Below, one piece after another: positions 44,302 to 52,738 of a DNA stretch of 64,000 nucleotides. The stretch is from Butyrivibrio sp. XPD2002 (lineage in GTDB: Bacteria; Bacillota; Clostridia; Lachnospirales; Lachnospiraceae): positions 62,001 through 126,000 of the forward strand of contig NZ_AUIY01000017.1 of NCBI RefSeq assembly GCF_000423945.1. The letters are read 5' to 3'. The notes beneath the pieces are model-generated. The model was not told the DNA's origin, made no database searches, and saw only the letters and a program-made list of their open reading frames with translations. Positions within the stretch are counted from its first letter, which is position 1. Each line of letters starts with the position of its first letter. A program made the translations under genes and the position numbers.

Positions 44302-45432
44302 TTATGACTCAAATTCTTTTGCCACATCCTTAAGAAGTGATCTTATCTCAAGATGCTGAGGGCATGCTGTTTCGCAGCCTCCGCACTCAATACATGCACT
44401 TGCCTTGCCCTTACCGTCTGCAGTAAGAACATTTTCATAGTACATCTTCTGATTCCAGTCATTGAAGATCTTCCTGGTATTCATGCAGGAGAAAATCTCG
44501 GGAATCATGATATTCATAGGACAGTGGTTCTGCTCAACGCAGTAGTGACAGGATGTGCAGGGAATTGTATCAAGTCCCTTGTAAATACCTGTTACCTTGG
44601 CAATAGCGCCCATTTCTGTCTCATCAAGAGGCTTAAAGTCCTTCATGAAGGAAACGTTATCCTTCATCTGAGCCATGTCGCTCATTCCGGAGAGGACAAT
44701 TCTTATTCCTTCCTGGCTGGCTGCAAATCTGATGGCGTAGCTGGCATTTGAAAGACCTGCTCCCAGCTCATCAAAGACCTTCTGAGCTTCCTCGGGAAGA
44801 TTTACAAGATTGCCGCCCTTTACAGGCTCCATAACGATCACAGGCTTACCATGCTTTCTGCATACCTCAAGGCACTTACGGCTCTGAACTCCTGGATCCT
44901 CATAATCCATATAATTGAACTGGATCTGAACGATCTCAACCTCAGGATAAGTTGTGAGAATCTTATCGAGAACCTCAGCACTGTCATGGAAGGAAATACC
45001 CACATGCTTAATCTTGCCCTCTTTCTTTAAATCAAATGCTGTCTCATAAGCTCTGCACTTCTTAAAATGCTCAAAATTCTTGGCATTCTGCGCGTGCATC
45101 AGGTAAAAGTCAAAGTACTCAACGCCGCAGGCATCAAGCTGACTCTGAAAAAACGGTCTGATATCCTCTTCTTTATTAAAATAAGGCTCTGTAAGCTTAT
45201 CTGTAAGAAGGAACTTATCTCTGGAATATCTTTCGGAAACTGCCACCTTAATAGCCTTCTCCGATTTGCCGTCAATGTAACCGTGTGCGGTATCAAAATA
45301 GTTAAAGCCGTTTTCGATAAAATAATCTGCCATGTCTTTAAACTGCTCGATATCCACCTCTGTGCCAATCATCGGGAGTCTCATACACCCAAAGCCAAAA
45401 AATGTTTTAATCTGTGGAAACGAATTATCCAT
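44302..45432 (-). CDS. Aldo-keto reductase with C-terminal ferredoxin-type Fe-S clusters
   Basis: 376 residues. The AKR barrel has the catalytic Asp/Tyr region FDTAHGYIDG, Lys in FLLTDKL and His in FYLMHAQN. After ~285 comes CTSCHYCVEQNHCP and then CIECGGCETACPQ, ligands for two Fe-S clusters. The N-terminal cofactor pocket is retained. The family is common in anaerobic clostridia and probably couples ferredoxin electrons to NAD(P)-linked carbonyl reduction; the substrate is unknown. It is transcribed alone, with its own terminator. Confidence 0.9.
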   Translation of the reverse strand: MDNSFPQIKTFFGFGCMRLPMIGTEVDIEQFKDMADYFIENGFNYFDTAHGYIDGKSEKAIKVAVSERYSRDKFLLTDKLTEPYFNKEEDIRPFFQSQLDACGVEYFDFYLMHAQNAKNFEHFKKCRAYETAFDLKKEGKIKHVGISFHDSAEVLDKILTTYPEVEIVQIQFNYMDYEDPGVQSRKCLEVCRKHGKPVIVMEPVKGGNLVNLPEEAQKVFDELGAGLSNASYAIRFAASQEGIRIVLSGMSDMAQMKDNVSFMKDFKPLDETEMGAIAKVTGIYKGLDTIPCTSCHYCVEQNHCPMNIMIPEIFSCMNTRKIFNDWNQKMYYENVLTADGKGKASACIECGGCETACPQHLEIRSLLKDVAKEFES

Positions 45433-45535
45433 ATCCTACCTCCAATACATAAAACTGCATACAATATTAATTTTACTATACTACTCTTTATATTGCATTA
45501 TATTCATGTAAGGTTTTTCGGACGGATTCCTTTCC

Positions 45536-46060
45536 TCAGTTTACAAGCTCAGCGTCTTTAAGGGTGCAGTATTTTGTCCCGTTTTCCTCATAGGTTGCAA
45601 AAGTCCCCTCCACCGTAACTTCCATAGTATCTGTGCCCGGATAATCGCTATCTGCAAGCTCAAACTCTATTCCCTGAGCGCAGCAGGCTGTGGCATCCTG
45701 GATAATACATGCATGATAGGTTTTACCTGTGCTCTCGTCAGTGTAGATATCGTAAAGTCCCTGCATTTTCACCGTTTTTCCGATGTAGTTTTCAGGGTAG
45801 TACATCATCTGGAAGACTTCTCCGTAAACAATAGTCGGTGAAAGGATCGTGAGGTCTACCGTGGAGGAGTCCCCGGAAGAAGCAATTGATTCTTCCTGAG
45901 TAGTGTTCTCCTGCTGTGCTGTATCTTCTATAGTGATCTTTTCTGTAGCAGCATCATCTATTGTTTTGCCGGTTGCAGGAGGCGTTTTCTCCTTCCCGCA
46001 GGCTGTAGCCATAGCAAGCATTATCAGGCCTACAGAGATTATTCTTCTTGCTTTTTTCAT
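45536..46060 (-). CDS. Lipoprotein of the zinc uptake operon, OB-fold-like
   Basis: 174 residues. The lipobox is MATAC (Cys ~21), followed by a Thr/Ser/Glu-rich spacer. The C-terminal ~110 residues include YPENYIGKTVKMQGLYDIY and DATACCAQGIEFEL. The GK-V-x-G strand and the Cys pair resemble the C-terminal domain of DUF1980/TIGR03943 proteins, which also occur with metal transporters; the homology is tentative. It is the last gene after znuB, 18 bp downstream. It may hand metal to the ZnuA-like protein. No clear terminator follows. Confidence 0.7.
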   Translation of the reverse strand: MKKARRIISVGLIMLAMATACGKEKTPPATGKTIDDAATEKITIEDTAQQENTTQEESIASSGDSSTVDLTILSPTIVYGEVFQMMYYPENYIGKTVKMQGLYDIYTDESTGKTYHACIIQDATACCAQGIEFELADSDYPGTDTMEVTVEGTFATYEENGTKYCTLKDAELVN

Positions 46061-46078
46061 AATGTATTTAACCTCCCC

Positions 46079-46918
46079 TTATGCCAGTCTGCGCTTTCCA
46101 AAGGACGTAGCGCAGCAGAGCGCGAATCCCAAAGCATCAGTTGCCACGATCGTTGAGCCCACAGGTGTCCCTGCAAGTATCGAGACTATTATTCCAAGAA
46201 GTGCACATATCACTGAAAAAATGGCTGAAAAAACAGTTACACCTCTAAAGCTTGTAAATAACCTCATGGCAGACAGCGCAGGAAAAATAATAAGCGCCGA
46301 TATCAAAAGTGAACCTACAAGATTCATGGCAAGAACGATAATTACGGCTGTTACTATGGCGATGAGAAGATTATAAAAATCCACCTTTGTGCCACTTGCT
46401 CTGGCGAAATTCTCATCAAAGGTCACCGCAAAGATTCTGTTATAAAGGAATATATAGGCTGCCACCACAAGCACGGACATTATTATGCATAGCCACACAT
46501 CCGTCATAGTGAGTGTAAGGATTGATGTGGAACCAAAAAGTGTGGTACACACATCCCCTGTAAGATTGGAGCTGCTGCCAAACACATTCATGATAAGGTA
46601 TCCAAATGCCAGAGCCCCCACGGATATCATGGCAATTGCAGCGTCGCCCTTTACCTTGGCGTTATGCCCTGTTCTAAGAAGCAGGATTGCACTTATGACC
46701 GTAACAGGCAAGACCACTGTCATCCTGTTTGACAGATTGGCAACACTTGCTATGGCAATTCCTCCAAAGGCCACATGAGAAAGGCCGTCCCCTATATAGG
46801 AATATCTCTTTAATACCAGCGATACTCCAAGGAGAGATGAACACAGCGCTATCAGTACGCCCACTATAAGCGCATACCTTACGAAGGGATAATTCATATA
46901 AAGTATCAGTTTTTCCAT
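46079..46918 (-). CDS. znuB: Zinc/manganese ABC permease, ABC-3 family
   Basis: About 279 residues from the ATG at 46918 (MEKLILYM), 1 nt after the znuC stop, with GGGTGG upstream; the longer frame starts inside znuC. Eight or nine membrane helices and the family stretch GDGLSHVAFGGIAIA. ABC-3 permeases import Zn(II), Mn(II) or Fe(II); zinc is favoured here by the solute-binding protein. Confidence 0.9.
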   Translation of the reverse strand: MEKLILYMNYPFVRYALIVGVLIALCSSLLGVSLVLKRYSYIGDGLSHVAFGGIAIASVANLSNRMTVVLPVTVISAILLLRTGHNAKVKGDAAIAMISVGALAFGYLIMNVFGSSSNLTGDVCTTLFGSTSILTLTMTDVWLCIIMSVLVVAAYIFLYNRIFAVTFDENFARASGTKVDFYNLLIAIVTAVIIVLAMNLVGSLLISALIIFPALSAMRLFTSFRGVTVFSAIFSVICALLGIIVSILAGTPVGSTIVATDALGFALCCATSFGKRRLA

Positions 46919-46919
46919 A

Positions 46920-47639
46920 TCACACCACCCTTCTCTCACAGAGCTGCTCATAGCTGATGTAGAGCTTACCTATATCACTTTTCACAAAGTCTTCTCTTGT
47001 AGCAAATGTCGCCTTCTCTCCCATGTGAAGTATATGGCTGGCATTCCCCAGTGCCCCATAGATGTCATGAGATATCATGATGATAGTCATGCCTTCCTTG
47101 TTAAGACTCGATATCAGCTCATACATCTGCATGGTTATCTGAGGATCAAGCCCCGCTACCGGCTCATCCAGAAGGAGAATTTTCCCTGCGGCACAGAGTG
47201 CCCTTGCAAGAAGGACTCTCTGCTGCTGCCCGCCGGATAATTCCCTGTAGCACCTGTCAGCAAGGTCTGATATCCCCAGCTTTTCCATGTTGGCTAAGGC
47301 TGTCGCCTTTTCTTTTTTTCCGTAAAAGGGCTTTAGTCCATGCTTTGACTGACATCCTGATAGTACTATCTCCTTTACAGAAGCAGGAAAATCCTTCTGA
47401 ACTATGGTCTGCTGCGGCAGATAACCGATCTCGCTTTTGCATATACCATTTTCATATTGTATCTCGCCTGACAGGGGCTCACACAGTCCAAGAAGTGTCT
47501 TCATAAGAGTAGATTTTCCGGAGCCGTTCTCTCCGACTATGCACAAATAGTCTCCCTCATTTACTTCAAAATTCACATTTTCCATGACAGCTCTGTTGTC
47601 ATAGCCAAGGGTCAGATTGCTGACAGTTAGTAATTTCAT
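46920..47639 (-). CDS. znuC: Zinc ABC importer ATPase
   Basis: 239 residues. Walker A GENGSGKSTLMKT (~37-49), Q-loop YLPQQ, signature ELSGGQQQRVLLARAL, Walker B ILLLDEPVAGLDP and switch His MISHD. Between Walker A and the signature is the helical stretch KHGLKPFYGKKEK, usual in the ABC-3 group. It sits between znuA and znuB, coupled to the latter. Confidence 0.93.
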   Translation of the reverse strand: MKLLTVSNLTLGYDNRAVMENVNFEVNEGDYLCIVGENGSGKSTLMKTLLGLCEPLSGEIQYENGICKSEIGYLPQQTIVQKDFPASVKEIVLSGCQSKHGLKPFYGKKEKATALANMEKLGISDLADRCYRELSGGQQQRVLLARALCAAGKILLLDEPVAGLDPQITMQMYELISSLNKEGMTIIMISHDIYGALGNASHILHMGEKATFATREDFVKSDIGKLYISYEQLCERRVV

Positions 47640-47666
47640 ATATTTCTCTCTTTCGTATTGCTTTAA

Positions 47667-48749
47667 TTAGTTAAGCGCCTCTTTTAGTACTTCAAGATTG
47701 CTCTCCATGATGCCAAGATAGGTTGCACCACCCTGAACATCCTCTGTGGTTGTACTCTGCATGGAATCCATGGTCAAAACACCCTGATCCTTAGTACTGG
47801 TATTCTGTATGATCGTTTCTGCTATCTTGTGGTTTTGTCCCTCAATAGTAAGCACATTCTTTAAGCCAAGCTCGTCCACTTTTCCCGCAAGAAAAGCTAT
47901 AGTTTCAAAGCTGGCCTCTGTCTCTGCGGAGCATCCCACAAATGCTGCATAGTACTTAAGGCCGTAATCATCAACCATGTATCTGAAGGGGAATCTGTCA
48001 CCAAAAAGCACAGTATCCAAAGCTGCGTTTTTCACAGTATCTGCGTACTCCACATCGAGAGCATCCAGCTTTGCAGTGTACTCCTCTGCGTTTTTCTTAT
48101 AAATGTCTGCATTTTCGGAATCTATTTTCTCAAGGGCGTCTGCTATGGCAGCCACAAGAATCTTGGTGTTCTTAAGTGAGAGCCATACATGCTCGTCATA
48201 CTCAGGTCCTTCTTCCTCTTCGCCCTCTTCTTCCTCCTCTTCTTCAGCCTCCATACCCTCTACAACCTCTTCTTCCTTTACATTGTCTCCAAGAGTATCA
48301 AGGAGGTTTATCACAACCATATCCTTATTGGTCTTTTCCTTAAGTGCATCATCTACCCAGCCATCTGACTCTCCGCCAACATATATGAAAAGATCGCACT
48401 CTGATATTTTCACGATATCCTCTGCAGTTGGCTGGTAGCTGTGAAGGTCAACTCCGTTATCAAGAAGCATGGTAAGATCTGCCCCCTCTGCCTTTTCGCC
48501 GAGAATCTCTCTTACCCAGTCATACTCAGGGAAAATAGTGCAGACAATCTTAGGCGCTGAAGCCTCAGTGGTTGGAGTATCATTACTTGAATCCTCAGTG
48601 GTTGAAGCCTCATTACTTGAATCCTCAGTGGTTGAAGCCTCATTGGCTGAGGTCTCAGGAGCCGGAGTCTTGCCGGAAGCCTTTCCACACGCACAAAAAC
48701 AAAGCATCGCTGCCAATGCAACCGCTGCTAATGATATAAATCTCTTCAT
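47667..48749 (-). CDS. znuA: Zinc-binding lipoprotein of the ABC importer
   Basis: Cluster 9 solute-binding lipoprotein, 360 residues. Signal with lipobox CFCAC; then a Ser/Thr/Glu spacer with three copies of a 10-residue repeat ASTTEDSSNE; then the TroA-like fold starting KIVCTIFPEYDWVREILG. Metal-ligand positions include His in DLHSYQP and His in YDEHVWLSLKN, plus a third site in the C-lobe. The flexible loop before the second His is an acidic run of ~20 Glu/Gly rather than the His-rich loop of proteobacterial ZnuA. It is the first transporter gene, 102 bp after the small membrane protein gene. Confidence 0.88.
   Translation of the reverse strand: MKRFISLAAVALAAMLCFCACGKASGKTPAPETSANEASTTEDSSNEASTTEDSSNDTPTTEASAPKIVCTIFPEYDWVREILGEKAEGADLTMLLDNGVDLHSYQPTAEDIVKISECDLFIYVGGESDGWVDDALKEKTNKDMVVINLLDTLGDNVKEEEVVEGMEAEEEEEEEGEEEEGPEYDEHVWLSLKNTKILVAAIADALEKIDSENADIYKKNAEEYTAKLDALDVEYADTVKNAALDTVLFGDRFPFRYMVDDYGLKYYAAFVGCSAETEASFETIAFLAGKVDELGLKNVLTIEGQNHKIAETIIQNTSTKDQGVLTMDSMQSTTTEDVQGGATYLGIMESNLEVLKEALN
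48563..48652 (-). repeat. 30-bp tandem repeat in znuA
   Basis: Three near-identical 30-bp units encode the spacer between lipid anchor and binding domain; length variation between strains would be expected. Confidence 0.75.
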
Positions 48750-48851
48750 AATAGATATATCCTCTCTTTATTCAATTTGTATTTTGGAAAAATGAATGAT
48801 TACTGCTTCAAAGGGCATAGTATCCCCTGCGCAGTATTTAAGGACGACTAT

Positions 48852-49169
48852 TTAATCGTTCATTCGAACCATGGAACTGACAGGTGTGGAATACACCAGA
48901 ACAATATCCTTTAAGCTTAAAACAGTACCAAGAAAAAGTACTGCTAAAAAGGCCATGTAAAGCGCAACAAGTCCATCACCGAGCTGACTTAGGTTATTTT
49001 CACACTGCTGGATCAGGGCGCAGACAGGGCAGCTCTCGCCATCGCAGTCATGGAATGACTCTACGGAAACAAACACAGCTGAAAACAGCACAACAAAAAG
49101 CATCGCAAAAGCGGTGTATGCTACAAGAAGTTTCTTTATGCTGTTCTTATTATTGCTTAAACTCTGCAT
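48852..49169 (-). CDS. Small membrane protein with HDC-x-GESCPVC motif
   Basis: 105 residues. Two membrane helices (~15-37 and ~67-87) bracket an extracytoplasmic loop with FHDCDGESCPVCALIQQCEN, whose His, Asp and four Cys look metal-binding. I know of no assigned function. It is preceded by a consensus promoter and is followed, 102 bp on, by znuA, so it is probably part of the zinc regulon and may sense or store zinc at the membrane. Confidence 0.7.
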   Translation of the reverse strand: MQSLSNNKNSIKKLLVAYTAFAMLFVVLFSAVFVSVESFHDCDGESCPVCALIQQCENNLSQLGDGLVALYMAFLAVLFLGTVLSLKDIVLVYSTPVSSMVRMND

Positions 49170-49212
49170 ATATCTGTCCCTATCTATTGCTCATGGCTAA
49201 CAAATCAAACTG

Positions 49213-49241
49213 ATTATATTTCCGTTTCCTTTTTATGTCAA
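49213..49241 (-). promoter_or_regulatory. Promoter of the zinc operon
   Basis: TTGACA (49241-49236) and TATAAT (49218-49213) with a 17-bp spacer: a perfect consensus. TTACAATCGTAA (49244-49255), an imperfect palindrome, adjoins the -35 and could bind a regulator; it is not a textbook Zur box. Confidence 0.75.
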
Positions 49242-49305
49242 ACTTACAATCGTAATTTCACAAACAAAATACCACGTAACTGCTGCAACATGATAAAATA
49301 AAGTT

Positions 49306-50067
49306 ATGTTTATAAATAAGAAAACACACTACCTCTCAACTTCATTATTCCTCGCTTCAGGCATTCATATTTTGGCGAACTTCGTGCTTTTCATAGTGAG
49401 AAAAATTATTGTTTCAGGGAATTTTACTGCCCCTGCCATGATGAGCACCTTAGCATTTACGAGTCAGGTTGTGGTATCCACTATCATGATTCTGTTAATG
49501 GCGTTCGTCTTTTTATCATCCTGGTTAAAGCTGAAAAGATCCCTGTCTGTTGTGGATGAATCTGACAAGCTTCAGATGGCTGTTCTCCAGCAGGAGGTAA
49601 TGGGTAAGGATATCCCTGCCCTCTCAGGCGAATCCATCATCGAGCTCATAGAGCTGTGGGGAGTCATCCTTGTAGGCGTACGCCTTGTTTATGACATTTG
49701 CTCCATCGTATACAGACGCTTCATTTTTGACCTTACAGGTCTTAGCTCTTCGGCAGGAACCGGCGGCCAGGCCTTCGTTGCAATCTATAACAACACCCAT
49801 GGCTTTAAATATATAAGCATACTTACTGCCCTTTTGCTTGGTATTTTTATCACGGGCATTTTTCTTCATGATAAGCTGCTGAAAATGGTGGCTCTGTTTC
49901 TTATCTCCATTTTCCTTCTGGCATTTGTGCTTCTGGGAATGCATACCGTTAGAATCGCAGGCTACAGCGTAGGTATAGTGTGGTCTTCCATCATTTTTCA
50001 TTTCACTGAGACCATAGGTCTGGTAGGCCTTGGCTTCTATCTCAGGAAAAAATATATCGGCTTATAA
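49306..50067 (+). CDS. Integral membrane protein, function unknown
   Basis: 253 residues with about six hydrophobic helices: two near the N-terminus (~10-33, ~50-70), a cytoplasmic-looking stretch SLSVVDESDKLQMAVLQQEVMG, and four more to the C-terminus RKKYIGL. No motif known to me. The ribosome binding site is weak. It is on the plus strand, divergent from the zinc operon and convergent with the patatin gene. Confidence 0.6.
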   Translation: MFINKKTHYLSTSLFLASGIHILANFVLFIVRKIIVSGNFTAPAMMSTLAFTSQVVVSTIMILLMAFVFLSSWLKLKRSLSVVDESDKLQMAVLQQEVMGKDIPALSGESIIELIELWGVILVGVRLVYDICSIVYRRFIFDLTGLSSSAGTGGQAFVAIYNNTHGFKYISILTALLLGIFITGIFLHDKLLKMVALFLISIFLLAFVLLGMHTVRIAGYSVGIVWSSIIFHFTETIGLVGLGFYLRKKYIGL

Positions 50068-50089
50068 TTTTCCTGCCCATTTATTTCAA

Positions 50090-50131
50090 GAGCCGTCCTG
50101 GCGCCTACGAGAGTAAGCGCCAAAACGGCTC
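50090..50131. terminator. Hairpin between convergent genes
   Basis: GAGCCGT/ACGGCTC and, inside it, TGGCGC/GCGCCA form a two-part stem between the plus-strand membrane protein and the minus-strand patatin. T-runs are poor. Confidence 0.6.
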
Positions 50132-50136
50132 CTATG

Positions 50137-50997
50137 TTACATTTGCAGGAATTTCTTAACCTCAGATAATCTTTTCTTAGCCTCAACCCTTCCGGTCTGG
50201 TAAACCCATTCCAGCTCTGAGGGGTTGTTTTCTGTGCGGCTTATTCCCAGAGATTCCGGCGGCCTTATTACAAGGCTCGTTCCGCTCTCTTCTCTTTCAA
50301 GAATCTCCTGCATCTGACGATTATAAACCTTCGGACGATTGATCATAGCCTCTGCCACAGCAGGGTATTTGCGAAGAAGAGATTTTATCAGACGGGGATT
50401 GTGCTCCTTTTTCTGATAGCCCTTGGGCTGGGTAAGGATAATGACATTTCGGTTATATCCCAGCTTTTCCATATGCTTATAGGGCACCGGATCCGTGATT
50501 CCGCCATCGAGATAGAGCCTGCCATCTATTTTGACTGGTCTTGATACAAAGGGCATCGAAGCAGAAGCTCTCATCCACTCTATATCCTTTTCCCTGCCAT
50601 CCATGCAGTTGTGGAATGCTATTCTGCCTGTAGCAACATCCGTCGCACCAACATAGAATTCCATGGGATTTCTCTCAAAGGTGACGCGGTCAAAAACATC
50701 AAGCTTTTCGGGTATTTTGTGATAGCAAAAGTCAACGCCGTACAGGTCCCCGGTTTTTATAAGAGACCATATACTGCAATATCTAGGGTCTCTGCCATAT
50801 TTCTTGTTATATCTGATAGCCCTTCCTATCTGATGGGACTTATAATTGCATCCGAAAATAGCACCCGCTGAAATGCCTGCAGCTCCGTCAAAATGAATGT
50901 CATTTTCCATGAAAACATCCATGATCCCTGCTGTAAACATTCCGCGCATGGCGCCGCCTTCCATTATAAGTCCTGTTTTAAAATTCCCTGTGTCCAT
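50137..50997 (-). CDS. Patatin-like phospholipase
   Basis: About 286 residues from the ATG at 50997, which has GAGG 5 nt upstream; an ATG 24 nt earlier lacks a ribosome binding site. The patatin catalytic dyad is visible: oxyanion loop EGGAMRGMFTAGIMD, nucleophile Ser in GISAGAIFGCNY, and Asp in YLDGGITDPVP. The C-terminus matches the YjjU-like bacterial group. It hydrolyses acyl esters; the physiological lipid is unknown. No signal peptide. Confidence 0.9.
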   Translation of the reverse strand: MDTGNFKTGLIMEGGAMRGMFTAGIMDVFMENDIHFDGAAGISAGAIFGCNYKSHQIGRAIRYNKKYGRDPRYCSIWSLIKTGDLYGVDFCYHKIPEKLDVFDRVTFERNPMEFYVGATDVATGRIAFHNCMDGREKDIEWMRASASMPFVSRPVKIDGRLYLDGGITDPVPYKHMEKLGYNRNVIILTQPKGYQKKEHNPRLIKSLLRKYPAVAEAMINRPKVYNRQMQEILEREESGTSLVIRPPESLGISRTENNPSELEWVYQTGRVEAKKRLSEVKKFLQM

Positions 50998-51038
50998 AAT
51001 TTCCTCTGCTGTTTTGTCCATAAATGTCCAGATATATG

Positions 51039-52391
51039 TTACTTCTTAGCCTTGCAATATATACGGAAAGATTCAACCGCATAGGTCTGTGTCAGCTTAT
51101 CATAATATGTAATTCTGATATCTGTAGGTGCATACAGGCCATTTACATTTGTCTTTCTTGTTCCGTTTTTAGATGTCTTGGTGCTCTTATCACCTGAAAA
51201 ATCGCCGCTATAATTTCCGCTATCACCATAATAGGGTGTTGTTCCAAGTGAAATCTTCTTGCCGGATTTTACTGTCTTATATTTAAAAAATACAGTCTTG
51301 CCATCTACTTTATGGTCAGTTGTAGTATATGAACCACTATAAGGCTTTTCATAATTCTTTGTTTCCTTATAAAGGGTTCCAACTTCAATCTTAGTGATCT
51401 TATAATTTTTATTTGCCTTTACAACGAGCTTACCCTTTTTCGCAGAAGAAACATCCCAAAGAGTGTCTGTATCCTTCTTCTTGTAGTTTATATTATTTGG
51501 ATTTGAGTAATCTGTAAGAAGTGATTTGCCTGCAAATGTAACTGCCTTAAAAGGAGAAACGTCATCCTGAACATGAACCGTAAGCTTAACCTTACCTGTC
51601 TCCTGTCCTGCAATATTATATACCTTAAATGTAAGGTTTGCTTTACCTTCCTTCTTTCCTTCAAGCCTGATATATCTCACAGCCTCTGATCCGTTTGTTG
51701 CATCCAGAGCCGCCTTAAGCTTAGCCTTTCCGGCATCATCGTTAGTAAATGTACCAATAACAATCTTATCACCAACGCTGTTGACGTAAAAATATGAACA
51801 TGTGCCATCCGGGTTTGTTCTGGAAAAATAATTGGGACGATCCTGAGTAGTATATTCACTACTCATCTTCTTATATAGCTTAGCTGAAACAATTGACTTC
51901 TTGGAAGACTTTACCTTCTTAATTGTGAAATCACCACTATGAAGCGGGATTGCCAGATAAGTAATCTCACCCTTTTTTATTCTGATAGCAGACTGAAATC
52001 TGTTGGATTCATCAGATTCAGATGAAAAGCGTGTATTTACCTCACTACTTTTCGTGCTTGTCTGTCCGGTTACAGTATTAGTATATGTCGTATATACAAC
52101 GTAGATTTTTTTAGTAGTGCGATCCTCATACAATGAATATCCTTCTATCCAATCTCCATTCTTACGATATCCCTTTGCCTTTGCTGCATCATAGGCATCA
52201 AACACATCATCAAAAGGACCTAAAACATTTTTCCTGTTTTCCTCGATCAGGCTATTATAATCTCTGTTCTCGTAATTCCTTGCGAGCTTTTCCTTGGTCT
52301 CCGTAGCTGCCATAGCCGTGCCCGGTGTCATGATTGTGATTGAGAGTGCCAATGCAAGCGCAGTAGCCCCAATCCTTGCCAGTTTCCTCAT
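51039..52391 (-). CDS. Secreted surface protein, paralog 1 of a local family
   Basis: 450 residues with signal peptide RIGATALALALSITIMTPG cleaved after AMA. Beta-rich body. The C-terminal half shares a pattern with the proteins at 56828-57982 and 58510-59688: a strand block before FKAVTFAGKSLL, KKGKLVVKANKNYKITKIEVGT, VKSGKKISLG, and a final ITYYDK strand. The signal peptide is also alike. These look like tandem Ig-like domains. No enzyme motif is visible. It ends in a basic CKAKK. Its leader holds the hairpin shared with paralog 3. A -10-like TACAAT is at 52463-52458. Confidence 0.7.
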   Translation of the reverse strand: MRKLARIGATALALALSITIMTPGTAMAATETKEKLARNYENRDYNSLIEENRKNVLGPFDDVFDAYDAAKAKGYRKNGDWIEGYSLYEDRTTKKIYVVYTTYTNTVTGQTSTKSSEVNTRFSSESDESNRFQSAIRIKKGEITYLAIPLHSGDFTIKKVKSSKKSIVSAKLYKKMSSEYTTQDRPNYFSRTNPDGTCSYFYVNSVGDKIVIGTFTNDDAGKAKLKAALDATNGSEAVRYIRLEGKKEGKANLTFKVYNIAGQETGKVKLTVHVQDDVSPFKAVTFAGKSLLTDYSNPNNINYKKKDTDTLWDVSSAKKGKLVVKANKNYKITKIEVGTLYKETKNYEKPYSGSYTTTDHKVDGKTVFFKYKTVKSGKKISLGTTPYYGDSGNYSGDFSGDKSTKTSKNGTRKTNVNGLYAPTDIRITYYDKLTQTYAVESFRIYCKAKK

Positions 52392-52421
52392 ATTAAATTC
52401 CCTCCAACAAAATTATTTTTT

Positions 52422-52441
52422 AACGGTTTGACGTAACCGTA
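52422..52441 (-). promoter_or_regulatory. Shared leader hairpin / operator, copy 1
   Basis: ACGGTTACGTCAAACCGT (arms ACGGTT/AACCGT, loop ACGTCA) lies ~32 nt before the start of paralog 1, followed by TTAAAAA. It is nearly identical to the element before paralog 3. Confidence 0.65.
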
Positions 52442-52540
52442 AAAACGAACAAGTTTGATTGTAGCACTCTGGTTAGACTTTTGCATCCTTTCGTCCAGTC
52501 ATGTAAAGCACTATTTTTGTATATTGTGTTTATTTTATAA

Positions 52541-52569
52541 TTGACATATTCCTTTTTCCGTCGTAATAT
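52541..52569 (+). promoter_or_regulatory. rpn promoter
   Basis: TTGACA, 17 bp, TAATAT. A start near 52576 gives a ~160-nt leader. The leader holds small hairpins GGTC/GACC and GGGAG/CTCCC and the larger one before the start codon. Confidence 0.75.
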
Positions 52570-52696
52570 TACCTCTGGTCAGACGACCATATTGGGTATC
52601 CGGGAGCATCTCCCACCTTTTCCACAGATTGTTTGGATGAACGTTGTAGGATATAATTATAGTAGTTGGATTCGTTGGTTTTCTTCTATTTCGTTA

Positions 52697-52729
52697 CCTT
52701 GTATGGTCTTATGACACAGACATACAAGG
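52697..52729 (+). promoter_or_regulatory. Hairpin overlapping the rpn Shine-Dalgarno
   Basis: CCTTGTATG-(g)-TCT pairs with AGA-CATACAAGG, 12 bp with one bulge and an 8-nt loop. The right arm contains the AAGG of the AAGGAGG ribosome binding site of the TTG-initiated rpn gene, so translation should be damped. Confidence 0.6.
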
Positions 52730-52738
52730 AGGATTAAA

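Noticed and set aside
48103..48438. Ser-rich plus-strand frame opposite znuA
   Set aside because: Antisense of the glutamate-rich loop; no start signal.
49244..49255. Zur box at the zinc operon
   Set aside because: TTACAATCGTAA has the half-sites in the wrong order compared with the Bacillus Zur consensus; kept only as a note under the promoter.
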